DNA of 64,000 nucleotides from Shewanella gaetbuli (GCF_023284065.1 NZ_JAKIKP010000002.1:372001-436000), one strand, 5' to 3'. Positions 47,421 through 56,482 are shown, counted from the first letter of the stretch. The notes: generated from the letters alone by a model not told the origin. Translations and numbers: made by a program.

Positions 47421-49298
47421 AGATTCCAGCCCACAAGCATTGCTGGAATGACGAACTTAACATTACAGGAATGACGAACCTAGCATTGCTGGAAGACGAT
47501 ATAACATCACCGGAATGACGGGCGAAGCGCCCACACCGTCACCCTCGAGATCTTTTATCGAGGGTCTGCTCTCCCTCAAAACACATAAGATTCCAGCCCA
47601 CAAGCATTGCTGGAATGACGATATAGCATTGCTGGAAGACGAACTTAACATTACAGGAAAGACGAACTTAACATCAACGGAATGACGGGCGATGCGCCCA
47701 CACCGTCACCCTCGAGATCTTTTATCGAGGGTCTGCATTCCTTCAAAACACATAAGATTCCAGCCCACAAGCATTGCTGGAATGACGATATAGCAATAAT
47801 TAGAATGACGAACCTAACATCACCGGAATGACGGACGATGCACCCACACCGTCACCCTCGAGATCTTTTATCGAGGGTCTGCTCTCCCTCAAAACACATA
47901 AGATTCCAGCCCACAAGCATTGCTGGAATGACGATATAGCATTGCTGGAAGACGAACTTAACATTACAGGAAAGACGAACTTAACATCAACGGAATGACG
48001 GGCGATGCGCCCACACCGTCACCCTCGAGATCTTTTATCGAGGGTCTACTCTCCCTCAAAACACATAAGATTCCAGCCCACAAGCATTGCTGGAATGACG
48101 ATATAGCAATAATTAGAATGGCGAACCTAGCATTACTGGAAAGACGAACCTAACATCACTGGAATGACGGACGATGCACCCATACCGTCACCCTCGAGAT
48201 CTTTTATCGAGGGTCAGCTCTCCCTCAAAACACATAAGATTCCAGCCCACAAGCATTGCTGGAATGACGAACCTAGCATCACCGGAAGACGGACCTAGCA
48301 TTGCTGGAATGACGAACTTAACATCACCGGAATGACGGGCGAAGCACCCACACCGTCACCCTCGAGATCTTTTATCGAGGGTCTGCTCTCCCTCAAAACT
48401 CATAAGATTCCAGCCCACAAGCATTGCTGGAATGACGAACCTAACATCACCGGAATGACGGACGATGCCCCCACACTGTCACCCTCGAGATCTTTTATCG
48501 AGGGTCTGCATTCCTTCAAAACACATAAGATTCCAGCCCACAAGCATTGCTGGAATGACGAACCTAGCATTGCTGGAAGGACGATATAGCATTACTGGAA
48601 AGACGAACCTAACATCACCGGAAGACGAACCTAACATCACCGGAATGACGGACGATGCACCCACACCGTCACCCTCGAGATCTTTTATCGAGGGTCTGCA
48701 TTCCCTCGAAACACATAAGATTCCAGCCCACAAGCATTGCTGGAATGACGATATAGCAATAATTAGAATGACGAACCTAACATCACCGGAAGACGAACCT
48801 GGCATCACCGGAATGACGAACCTAACATCACCGGAATGACGGACGATGCACCCACACCGTCACCCTCGAGATCTTTTATCGAGGGTCTGCATTCCCTCAA
48901 AACACATAAGATTCCAGCCCACAAGCATTGCTGGAATGACGAACCTAGCATTTCTGGAATGACGAACCTAGCATCACCGGAAGACGAACCTAGCATCACC
49001 GGAATGACGGGCGAAGCGCCCACACCGTCACCCTCGAGATCTTTTATCGAGGGTCTGCATTCCCTCAAAACACATAAGATTCCAGCCCACAAGCATTGCT
49101 GGAAAGACGAACCTAACATCACCGGAATGACGAACTTAACATCAACGGAATGACGGACGATGCACCCACACCGTCACCCTCGAGATCTTTTATCGAGGGT
49201 CTGCATTCCCTAAAAACACATAAGATTCCAGCCCACAAGCATTGCTGGAATGACGATATAGCAATTGCTGGAATAACGAACTTAACATTGCTGGAATA
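47421..49298. repeat. Hierarchical tandem repeat array, 11 long units of 123-191 bp
   Basis: Each long unit contains CCCTCGAGATCTTTTATCGA-GGG (hairpin 1), a segment ending CCCTCAAAACACATAAG, then GATTCCAGC-CCACAAGCATT-GCTGGAA (hairpin 2), followed by one to four copies of a short degenerate motif of about 22 bases (such as AACATCACCGGAATGACGAA). CTCGAG occurs at 47544, 47711, 47857, 48024, 48193, 48361, 48484, 48674, 48865, 49033 and 49179. Hairpin 2 occurs 12 times. Open frames cross the array on both strands but have no independent coding signals. Between the array and the next gene (49299-49451) I see nothing notable. Confidence 0.92.
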
Positions 49299-49451
49299 AA
49301 GAGGTGACTGTTGCTGTCAAACAGTCAAACCGACTATCAATGGTGCATCAATAATAACAACAGGGTAAAATAAACTCTTTCAGAATAATGGCCCTATATG
49401 GGGTTAGCCGTTCAACGAACCTGTTTAAGAATCCAATAGTGAGTGCAATTA

Positions 49452-51158
49452 ATGCGTAGTTTTGACCCTTGTTTCATCCCGTTTTATGACTCAATTGCTC
49501 ATCATCAATTGCCAACCCGCTTCACCTTTCCATTTTACTATCAGCCTGCTCCCATTTGTCAGCAGGCCGCTTTACAATTACAACAAGAGCTATTACAAAA
49601 TAACCCATGGCAGCATAATTTCGGTCTTGATGATAATCATGATAAATCGATGATTATTGGTAAAATGTTTGGTGTTTTAGTCGTAAAGAACACTGAGGGA
49701 ACTATCGGTTTTCTTGCCAGCTTTTCAGGTAAATTAGCCGATCAAAATCATCATAGCCCCTTTGTACCGCCTGTTTTTGATATGTTAACTAAAGATAGTT
49801 TTTTCAGTATCGAAAATAAGCAAATTAATGAGATAAATCAGTTAATCACTAAGCAAGAACAAGATCCTGAACTACAGCAACTCACCACAATGTTAGCTGA
49901 GCAACAACAGCAAGCTGAGCTTGAGCTAGCACAATACCGGCAACATATTGTTGATAGCCGTAAACAACGTAAACAGCAAAGGCAGCAAGCTGAAGCGGCG
50001 CTCAATAACGGTCAAATGTCTGCAAGTGAATATAAAAGCCTATCCATTGAATTGAGTCGTCAAAGCGTGCAACAAAAAAACCAACAAACGCTATTAAAAC
50101 AACAATGGTCAGATAAAACACAAGCTATTTCAATGCAATTGCATAAGTTAACTCACTCAATAAACGCATTAAAAAAGCAACGTAAACAACTGTCAAGTCA
50201 ACTACAGAAGAAACTGTTCAGTCAATACAAGTTTCTAAATATTAAAGGTGAATCAAAAGATTTAAACGACATTTTTAACAACAGTCCTAGCGCTCTTCCA
50301 CCTGCCGGGGCAGGAGAATGTGCGGCGCCTAAATTATTACAATATGCGTTTGAGCAGCACTATCAACCTATTGCAATGGCTGAGTTTTGGTGGGGAGCAT
50401 CACCAAAATCAGAAGTAAAACAACATAAGAATTATTATCCTGCTTGCCATAGTAAATGCCGCCCTATTCTGGCTCATATGTTAGCAGGGTTAGATGTCGA
50501 TCCTGATCCATTATTAGTTAACACGGCAGCAAATAAAACCATCGATATTATTTACCAAGATGCTCACCTGGCCATTATTAATAAGCCAGCTGAAATGTTG
50601 TCTGTCATGGGGAAAAATGTCACTGACTCTGTGCAAACTCGTATGAAGCAAAAATTTCCAAATGCAACAGGGCCTTTAATTGTTCATCGCCTTGATATGT
50701 CGACATCTGGTTTAATGGTTATTGCACTAACAAAAGAAGCTAATAAAGCCTTACAGCAACAATTTATTAATCGAACCGTGAAAAAACGCTATATCGCCTT
50801 AGTGGATGGTATTGTTCGCCAACCATCGGGGGTAATCGACTTACCTCTTCGAGTGGATCTTAATGACCGCCCGAAACAATTGGTCTGTTTCGAACATGGT
50901 AAACCTGCCTTGACTGAATGGCAGCGTTATCGACAAGTCAATCACCAAACCTTACTGCATCTATATCCTAAAACCGGCAGAACCCATCAACTCAGAATGC
51001 ATTGCGCACATCAACAGGGATTAGCAATGCCAATTTGGGGCGATGACCTTTATGGCAAGCAAGCCAATCGGCTGCATTTACATGCTGGTTTTATAGGATT
51101 TATGCACCCTCAAACACAGCAATGGGTAGAGTTTGAGGTTGCTGCTGACTTCGAATAA
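49452..51158 (+). CDS. RluA-family pseudouridine synthase with long N-terminal extension
   Basis: A 568-residue protein. The C-terminal part (about residues 365-565) is an RluA-type pseudouridine synthase: IIYQDAHLAIINKPAEMLSV, HRLDMSTSGLMVIAL (catalytic Asp) and LYPKTGRTHQLRMHCAHQQG. The N-terminal part of about 365 residues has a globular region, a long Gln/Lys-rich coiled coil (about 130-270), and a section with GAGECAAPKLLQYA and YYPACHSKCRPILAHML, whose Cys residues might bind metal. Such long forms occur in Vibrio and Shewanella, but their RNA target is not known to me. The ATG at 49452 has GAG eight bases upstream; the GTG at 49443 is an alternative. Confidence 0.85.
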   Translation: MRSFDPCFIPFYDSIAHHQLPTRFTFPFYYQPAPICQQAALQLQQELLQNNPWQHNFGLDDNHDKSMIIGKMFGVLVVKNTEGTIGFLASFSGKLADQNHHSPFVPPVFDMLTKDSFFSIENKQINEINQLITKQEQDPELQQLTTMLAEQQQQAELELAQYRQHIVDSRKQRKQQRQQAEAALNNGQMSASEYKSLSIELSRQSVQQKNQQTLLKQQWSDKTQAISMQLHKLTHSINALKKQRKQLSSQLQKKLFSQYKFLNIKGESKDLNDIFNNSPSALPPAGAGECAAPKLLQYAFEQHYQPIAMAEFWWGASPKSEVKQHKNYYPACHSKCRPILAHMLAGLDVDPDPLLVNTAANKTIDIIYQDAHLAIINKPAEMLSVMGKNVTDSVQTRMKQKFPNATGPLIVHRLDMSTSGLMVIALTKEANKALQQQFINRTVKKRYIALVDGIVRQPSGVIDLPLRVDLNDRPKQLVCFEHGKPALTEWQRYRQVNHQTLLHLYPKTGRTHQLRMHCAHQQGLAMPIWGDDLYGKQANRLHLHAGFIGFMHPQTQQWVEFEVAADFE

Positions 51159-51462
51159 CGACCAATAATAAAAATTAATCTAGCGCTAAAATGTTGCGAC
51201 GTCGATACAGAAAGAGGTAGCAAAGTTATTGGAAAGCAAATTCAGCATTAGATTAATCACAAGCACTAGTCATGTTAAAAAATATGAGTTAATGTAACGA
51301 CCAGCATTAATACTCCTTGTGCAAGAATTAAATCAAAACCCAAAGAATAAGCATGTTAATTAACTGGTTAGAGTTTGAATCTGTCAATTTCCCTGTACAT
51401 TGAATCGCACAGGCTTTAATAACAAAATCACAACAAACACTATTAAGGATAAGAGTGGAACT
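51159..51462. other. 304-base AT-rich intergenic region
   Basis: No gene, terminator or strong inverted repeat is evident. A possible promoter (TTGAAT at 51375, TACATT at 51396, 15-base spacing) lies before the first GYF_2 gene, but the spacing is short. Confidence 0.4.
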
Positions 51463-51888
51463 ATGAAAGAGTGGTATTTCTCAAATAATGGTGAAGTTAG
51501 TGGTCCATTAGGACTCGCTGAATCCAATAAATTTATCGAAAAAAATCCCAATAGCTATGCATGGCACCCCTCTTACGCACAATGGATACCGGTTAGCCAT
51601 GTTGATGAATTTGATATTGTCATCACACCTCCAACTCCGCCTCAAGCCATTCCACAGAAGTTGGTTGAGCGTTTTATTGCAAAAGAACAAGAGTTAAATA
51701 GTGCATTAACTCGCATTCAAACAACATTGAATACGATTAGTGGCTCTCTTGCTGATTTTGACAAAGACACCAATAAAACCAAAACAATTACTCAAAACTT
51801 AAATCAAGAAGTTAAAACAACCATCCGCAGTGTTAATGAGCAATATGAAGCATTACAAAGAACACTTGCTGGCGTAGCAACCAAATAA
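51463..51888 (+). CDS. GYF_2-domain protein 1
   Basis: A 141-residue protein. Residues about 1-45 form a GYF_2 domain (MKEWYFSNNGEVSGPLG... and the W-H-P-S-Y-A-Q-W core). A short Pro-rich linker (TPPTPPQAIP) and a coiled coil (about 65-138) follow. GYF domains usually bind proline-rich peptides. The ATG at 51463 was chosen because the GYF domain begins there and GTGGA precedes it; the frame from 51400 adds a low-complexity leader. It is the first of a tandem paralogue pair. No signal peptide, so probably cytoplasmic. Function unknown. Confidence 0.75.
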   Translation: MKEWYFSNNGEVSGPLGLAESNKFIEKNPNSYAWHPSYAQWIPVSHVDEFDIVITPPTPPQAIPQKLVERFIAKEQELNSALTRIQTTLNTISGSLADFDKDTNKTKTITQNLNQEVKTTIRSVNEQYEALQRTLAGVATK

Positions 51889-51950
51889 CCTGACTGGTTG
51901 GCGAAAATAATTTAACCACTGTTGATAACAATTTAATAAGAATGATGACT

Positions 51951-53255
51951 ATGAAAAAATGGTTTTTTTCACATGATGGCGACGTAACAGGGCCATTAAA
52001 CGAAAGCGAAGCGTTAGAATTTCTGCAACATCAACCCAATTGCTACGGTTGGCATCCGTCATTTTCACAATGGTTACCGGTAAGCCATATTAGTGAGTTT
52101 GCCGGCAAGGTGGCTATTCCAGAATCTCCGGCTCAAATTCCGCCAACGCTTATTAAAGAGTTTAGTAATACTAAGCAATCGATTCGCCACAAGTTAACAG
52201 AAATGGACGAGTCAATTAAGTACTCTAAAACGTACTTATATGAGCTTGAGCAAGAAATTAATATTTATAAGCGCTTAACCAATAAATTAAGTGACGAAGT
52301 TAAAAATAATATCAATGGCATTGAAGCCAAATATGAAAGCTATCAAAAATTATTTGCTGAATTGCTTGAAGCGGTAGAGATTGCTAAAACAGAAATGCTA
52401 GAGGTAACCACTGAGTTTGATGCTCGTTTAGAAGCAAGAGCACAAGACTTAGCCGCAGTGCCAACGCCTGCAAAAAACATAGAAACAGAAGTGGCTGAAT
52501 CAGCTGACTCTCCCGCCATTGATGCAGCCATTGTAGCAGAGCTTTCTTCAGATCCAGTTGCTACAATAACCACGCCATTAGATCCTGTAGCGACTAAGTC
52601 AACAACCTTAGATGCTGTTGCAACAACATCAGCTTCTTTAGACCCTATTGCCACTAAATCTGCACCATTAGATCCGATCGCCAGTCCATCATTGTCATTA
52701 GACCCGGTTGCGACGCCTATGGATAATGTTGCCGAAATTAGACCCAAAATCGCATCTTTAGACCCTCAACCTATTCGCCCTGGTGCAAGTATGGACAACG
52801 TGGCCGTACGCTTGAAGCCGGGGGAGTCTGTTGACGATATAAGTCTAAAAAAGTCGCAAGAGAAAGCTGATAACAATCAGCTTTCTGATGAAGTAAAAAA
52901 TGCCATTGAGCAAAAGCTAGAAAAAGTGCTTGATGAAGCACCCGCAGCAGATAACAAAAGTACGACCCAGGCTAACACTGAAAAAACTGAAACGGCTGCC
53001 AAAAAGCCTGCTATTACGGAGTCTCCAGCTAAACTTCAAGGGGTCACTAGCATTTTAAAATCGGTCTTTAGGGGCGACAAAAAAGTCGAGCCTAAAAAAG
53101 AGGTTAACCTAGATTCACCGGTAACATTAGCGCATAGCAACGATGCTATTGATGACGAAGACTCATTAGAAATACAAGATAAAACGGGTACAGACGGCGC
53201 CCCCGCTTCAGATAAAGAAGGCCGAATGCGTCGCCGAAGTAGAAGAAGACGCTAA
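51951..53255 (+). CDS. GYF_2-domain protein 2 with decapeptide repeats and Arg-rich tail
   Basis: A 434-residue paralogue of the preceding protein. It has a GYF_2 domain (about 1-45; MKKWFFSHDGDVTGPLN, GWHPSFSQWLPVSH) and a coiled coil (about 65-165). A Ser/Thr/Ala-rich acidic region carries five decapeptide repeats of the type LDPVATKSTT (bases 52578 to about 52725). After a Lys/Glu-rich section it ends in RMRRRSRRRR, a strongly basic tail that could contact RNA, DNA or membranes. The ATG at 51951 aligns with the start of paralogue 1; ATG at 51942 or 51945 is possible. It is 62 bases behind protein 1 and ends in a terminator. Function unknown. Confidence 0.75.
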   Translation: MKKWFFSHDGDVTGPLNESEALEFLQHQPNCYGWHPSFSQWLPVSHISEFAGKVAIPESPAQIPPTLIKEFSNTKQSIRHKLTEMDESIKYSKTYLYELEQEINIYKRLTNKLSDEVKNNINGIEAKYESYQKLFAELLEAVEIAKTEMLEVTTEFDARLEARAQDLAAVPTPAKNIETEVAESADSPAIDAAIVAELSSDPVATITTPLDPVATKSTTLDAVATTSASLDPIATKSAPLDPIASPSLSLDPVATPMDNVAEIRPKIASLDPQPIRPGASMDNVAVRLKPGESVDDISLKKSQEKADNNQLSDEVKNAIEQKLEKVLDEAPAADNKSTTQANTEKTETAAKKPAITESPAKLQGVTSILKSVFRGDKKVEPKKEVNLDSPVTLAHSNDAIDDEDSLEIQDKTGTDGAPASDKEGRMRRRSRRRR

Positions 53256-53280
53256 ATATCTTTGTATATAGTCAATGCTC

Positions 53281-53314
53281 AAAAAGCCAACAAATATAGA
53301 TGTTGGCTTTTTTA
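53281..53314 (+). terminator. Intrinsic terminator of the GYF pair
   Basis: AAAAAGCCAACA pairs with TGTTGGCTTTTT around an AATATAGA loop and is followed by more T's, 25 bases after the stop of GYF_2 protein 2. Confidence 0.9.
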
Positions 53315-53468
53315 TTAGCCAATGTTTTAAGTTGTTACTTGCAAGAATAAGCCATGTTATCAACTAGCTCAATTAGCACTAATTCGGCTAGACCAGATGA
53401 CTATTTGGTCCAAAAGCGCTATAATATACCGTTCAAAAATCAATGAAAGATAAAATGGAATAAATAGC

Positions 53469-54461
53469 ATGAATACCAAAACTTTCCTAAAAACAGCTTT
53501 GGGCTGTTGTATTGCAGCAACCTTATATGGTTGTGGAAGCGATGATAAAGACGATGTTATCAACACTGCCAAAGTTTCTTTCTCAATTGCTGATGCGCCC
53601 GTTGAAAATGCACAAGAAGTTAATGTGACTTATAAATCAATTACATTAACTCGTGAGGATGAAGAAGATATTGAACTACTTCTTACCAATGAAGAAGGCG
53701 AAGAAACCCCTGTTCAAATCAATTTATTAGACTACCAAAACGGTGACAGCTTATTAGTATTATCAGAAGCTGAGTTACCGATTGGTGAATATAAAGAATT
53801 AATCATTAATACTGATGGTTGTGCTGAAAACAACGGCCCAAACCAACCTACGGATGCGTGTAACGTAGTAGATGATGAGGGTACCCACCCATTAAAAACC
53901 CCAAGCAATAAACTAAAACTAGGCAGCTTTACAGTAACCACTGAAGCGACCCAAGCTTACACCATCGATTTTAATTTACGTAAGTCACTGGTTGAAACTG
54001 GCAATGGCTATAACCTTAAGCCTCATGGTGTCACTATTGTCGATAGTGAAGCTATTGGCTCAATTTTTGGTTCAGTCGATGAAAACTTATTTGCCGCTGG
54101 CGAAAACTGTGAAGCAGATACAGGCAATGTTGTTTACTTATACCCACAAGCAACCTTAGCTGAAGGCGAAGTGTTAGGTGATGAGTTTGATCCAGAATTA
54201 GCTAACGCACCTGACAATGTTGTTGCTCCACTCGCTTCAAAAATGATTGAAGTGGGTGAAGAATCAGGTATTTATACTTATAGCTTCAACTTCATACCTG
54301 CTGGCGAATACCTAATGGCCTTTAGTTGTAGCGCTGTCAATGATGACCCAGAAACCTATGACGAAATCACCATTGCAGATCCTGCCGAGCAAGTGAAAGA
54401 AAGCATCACGTTAGCTGAAGGTGAAAACTTAGAAATAGACTTTGTTGAAATCGTTCAGTAA
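53469..54461 (+). CDS. DUF4382-domain lipoprotein
   Basis: A 330-residue predicted lipoprotein with lipobox LYGC (Cys22). The N-terminal part after the lipid site (about residues 32-190) fits DUF4382: VSFSIADAPVENAQEVNVTYKS and an LPIGEYKELIINTDG strand pattern, a beta-rich fold seen in outer-membrane lipoproteins. The C-terminal part (about 195-330) looks like a carboxypeptidase-regulatory or prealbumin-like sandwich (GSIFGSVDENLFAA, YSFNFIPAGEYLMAFSC). It is very acidic. A TATAAT box lies at 53420-53425. Single gene between terminators. Function unknown. Confidence 0.78.
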   Translation: MNTKTFLKTALGCCIAATLYGCGSDDKDDVINTAKVSFSIADAPVENAQEVNVTYKSITLTREDEEDIELLLTNEEGEETPVQINLLDYQNGDSLLVLSEAELPIGEYKELIINTDGCAENNGPNQPTDACNVVDDEGTHPLKTPSNKLKLGSFTVTTEATQAYTIDFNLRKSLVETGNGYNLKPHGVTIVDSEAIGSIFGSVDENLFAAGENCEADTGNVVYLYPQATLAEGEVLGDEFDPELANAPDNVVAPLASKMIEVGEESGIYTYSFNFIPAGEYLMAFSCSAVNDDPETYDEITIADPAEQVKESITLAEGENLEIDFVEIVQ

Positions 54462-54497
54462 TAACGAGCCGATAAACAACACGTTTCTACTATAAAT

Positions 54498-54532
54498 AAA
54501 GCCCATTAACATAACTGTTAATGGGCTTTTTT
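54498..54532 (+). terminator. Intrinsic terminator of the DUF4382 gene
   Basis: AAAGCCCATTAACA pairs with TGTTAATGGGCTTT around a TAAC loop and is followed by TTT. Its mirrored A-run means it may also end the convergent acetyltransferase transcript. Confidence 0.88.
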
Positions 54533-54616
54533 ATCAATTCTATCTTCAAGATGCTATCAGTCTCATCGCTTGAAATCATCTGACCTGAGCGGCAAACAAT
54601 GATGAGGCCAGAGTCA

Positions 54617-55153
54617 TTACCAATACTCTGCCCGACTTAACGCCGCGACACACTGAGTATCACCCACAACAGCTTGCAACGGCTGATGGTTGAGTGACTG
54701 CCCTAACCAACCAATCGGCTGACTCAATGGAAAAGGCGCTTTTATAATAGACTCATCAATTTGCTCAAAGCCTACTTTAGTATAAAAAGCCGGATCACCA
54801 TAAGTGACAACGGTATTCACGGCTAATAATTTAAGCTGCTCTAGCCCAAAATTAATCAACTGTTGCCCTACGCCTTGTCCTTGAGTTTCAGTGGCTACGG
54901 CCACGGGTGAAAGTAAAAAAGCTAACGCATTATTAGGTAAAATAAACCGACTAAAAAAGATGGCCCCAACAATACTTTTATCTTGAGTGGCGATAAATCC
55001 GAGTAAGTCTTCAGCTGCTGTAGTCGTTATAATATCAGTGACAAGCTGAGCTATTACACGGCCTTCGTCATCACCTTCTGCAGCCGAGAAGACTTGTTTA
55101 AATAACCCAATCACCTCTTGGCTGTTTTCAGCCGTAAAACTGGAATAAATCAT
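54617..55153 (-). CDS. GNAT-family N-acetyltransferase
   Basis: A 178-residue acetyl-CoA-dependent acetyltransferase. The acetyl-CoA loop is in TETQGQGVGQQLINFGLEQL (Q-x-x-G-x-G type, about residues 88-107). A C-terminal YGDPAFYTKVGFEQ segment is typical of YhbS-like GNAT proteins. It lies 46 bases beyond the following small membrane-protein gene on the same strand. The substrate cannot be told from the sequence. Confidence 0.85.
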   Translation of the reverse strand: MIYSSFTAENSQEVIGLFKQVFSAAEGDDEGRVIAQLVTDIITTTAAEDLLGFIATQDKSIVGAIFFSRFILPNNALAFLLSPVAVATETQGQGVGQQLINFGLEQLKLLAVNTVVTYGDPAFYTKVGFEQIDESIIKAPFPLSQPIGWLGQSLNHQPLQAVVGDTQCVAALSRAEYW

Positions 55154-55199
55154 TATCTTAATCCGCTAATCAATGTTGTAAATTAACCTTGAAAACAAG

Positions 55200-55559
55200 T
55201 TACTCTTCAAGCAAACAAGTTGCCTGCTTAGAAACTTCTATATAAATAATTGTTCGATGGTTCACCTGATTTTTGGTCACATAACCACATTTACCCATAA
55301 TTTCAGTGTCATCAGACAATACGAACCTAAACGAAATACTGCCGTCATTTTGATCTAAATCGTAATAAATTTCGTTTTGCTCACCCGGCAAAATTTTCCC
55401 AAAATCTAATCCACTACTCGGTAACTCAACACGGCTAGAAACAATATCTAAATCTGAGCGGTTTTCGACGATAATACTGGGCTTAAGGTAACGATAGCCA
55501 CTGACCAAAATAACAATAGCCACAATTGACCACCCAAGCAGTCGCTTAAACATTTTCAC
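55200..55559 (-). CDS. Small single-pass membrane protein, unknown function
   Basis: A 119-residue protein with an N-terminal hydrophobic segment (LLGWSIVAIVILVSGYRYL, about residues 6-24) and a periplasmic or exposed beta-rich part with a Cys pair (CGYVT and a C-terminal CLLEE). I prefer the GTG at 55559 because GGAG lies 7 bases ahead; the ATG two codons later at 55553 has no good site. The frame further upstream to 55649 has no supporting signal. I do not recognise a family. The 379-base space to the P460 gene holds the MITE-like element. Confidence 0.6.
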   Translation of the reverse strand: MKMFKRLLGWSIVAIVILVSGYRYLKPSIIVENRSDLDIVSSRVELPSSGLDFGKILPGEQNEIYYDLDQNDGSISFRFVLSDDTEIMGKCGYVTKNQVNHRTIIYIEVSKQATCLLEE

Positions 55560-55778
55560 GATAATTCTCCACAGTGCTGTAAGTCTCAAATGAGGGCGAA
55601 CGTTTACTACCGTTAATGATAACAAATTAGCGAAAAAAGAACTGACCAAGACACTTAAATGGCAATAAAAAAGCCCACAGACACTTCTGCAGACTTAATA
55701 TTTACAACACCATATAAACGCTATAACACTAATACAATATTGGTATTAAAATGCTTAAAGGCTTAAGCTTTATTATTA

Positions 55779-55938
55779 TACCAATCACGATAAGTAAATG
55801 ATCAAAATTAGCGTAGGAAAAATGCTTGATAACAAGGCAGATTTTTTCGATAAGTAGTTATTCTACAATCAAAAAATCTAACGCCGTTATCGAGCATTTT
55901 AACAAGATAGGGTGAGCAATTATTTATCACGATTGGTA
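55779..55938. mobile_element. 160-bp MITE-like element
   Basis: The left end reads TACCAATCACGATAAGTAAA and the inverted right end TACCAATCGTGATAAATAAT, imperfect terminal inverted repeats of about 26 bases. The centre contains a second inverted pair: ATGCTTGATAACAAGGCAGA against a copy reading AATGCTCGATAACGGCGTTA on the other strand, so the whole element can fold into a long hairpin. It has no ORF. It ends directly at the stop codon of the cytochrome P460 gene. A related 46-base form is at 14947. The element lies inside the gap between the small membrane-protein gene and the P460 gene; the rest of that gap (55650-55778) shows no gene. Confidence 0.75.
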
Positions 55939-56451
55939 TTACTTCATGGGTATATGCTCACCCGAAAACAAGAAGTCACTATTGGTTAGCGGAGCATGGC
56001 AGGCTCGGCATTCATCTAAGTTTTTAGCAGCCACTTTTCCATCAGGCTTAAATGCACCAAAATCCCAATTGCCTGTTTTAATAACAGATGCAGGCATTTT
56101 TCCAAATTCAGCCTGCTTTTCTATTACGGCCACCAGCAATAGCTTATCTTTAATTCTGCGATTTAAAGTACTCATTTTAACCGTGCCATCTGAATTCTTT
56201 TTAACAGAATAAACTTCACCTACCAGTACAGAGCCATCTGCAAAATTGCCATTTTCATCACGACCTTGCATTGCAACATCATTAGCCAATAATCGAATAA
56301 ATTGGTCGGGGTTTTGCACTCGGTCTAGCGAGAGGTATTCAACAAAATTTTCCTGATAACCTTTCGGATAAACAACACGCTGTTCATCAGCAATCGTCAC
56401 TGCAGAAGTGGTTATGGCAACCGCTGCCATAAATGTCATTACTCGCTTCAT
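55939..56451 (-). CDS. Cytochrome P460-family periplasmic haem protein
   Basis: A 170-residue secreted protein with a signal peptide of about 21 residues. It fits the P460 pattern: VVYPKGYQENFVEYLSLDR, GNFADGSVLVGEVY, NWDFGAFKPDGK, then the c-type haem site CRACH and SDFLFSGEHI. P460 proteins use a Lys-crosslinked c haem and act on hydroxylamine or nitric oxide, but many members have no known substrate. The crosslinking Lys cannot be named safely by eye. It is divergent from the MarR gene at 56596 and abuts the MITE-like element. Confidence 0.83.
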   Translation of the reverse strand: MKRVMTFMAAVAITTSAVTIADEQRVVYPKGYQENFVEYLSLDRVQNPDQFIRLLANDVAMQGRDENGNFADGSVLVGEVYSVKKNSDGTVKMSTLNRRIKDKLLLVAVIEKQAEFGKMPASVIKTGNWDFGAFKPDGKVAAKNLDECRACHAPLTNSDFLFSGEHIPMK

Positions 56452-56474
56452 ACTGTATCTCCTTTTTATATGTT

Positions 56475-56482
56475 CGTATACG
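56475..56482. promoter_or_regulatory. Palindrome in the P460-marR divergent region
   Basis: CGTATACG is a perfect 8-base palindrome in the 144-base gap between the two divergent starts, within TTCGTATACGTAC. It could be part of the MarR-type operator. Short palindromes arise by chance, so this is weak. Confidence 0.25.

Noticed and set aside
47463..49153. Several 60-125 codon open frames on both strands across the repeat array
   Set aside because: They are the repeat units read in different frames, with no ribosome-binding sites, no domain match, and repeats of length not always a multiple of three. They stay open only because the unit lacks stops in those frames.
47421..49298. CRISPR array
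   Set aside because: Units are 123-191 bases, spacers are not unique, and no cas genes are nearby.
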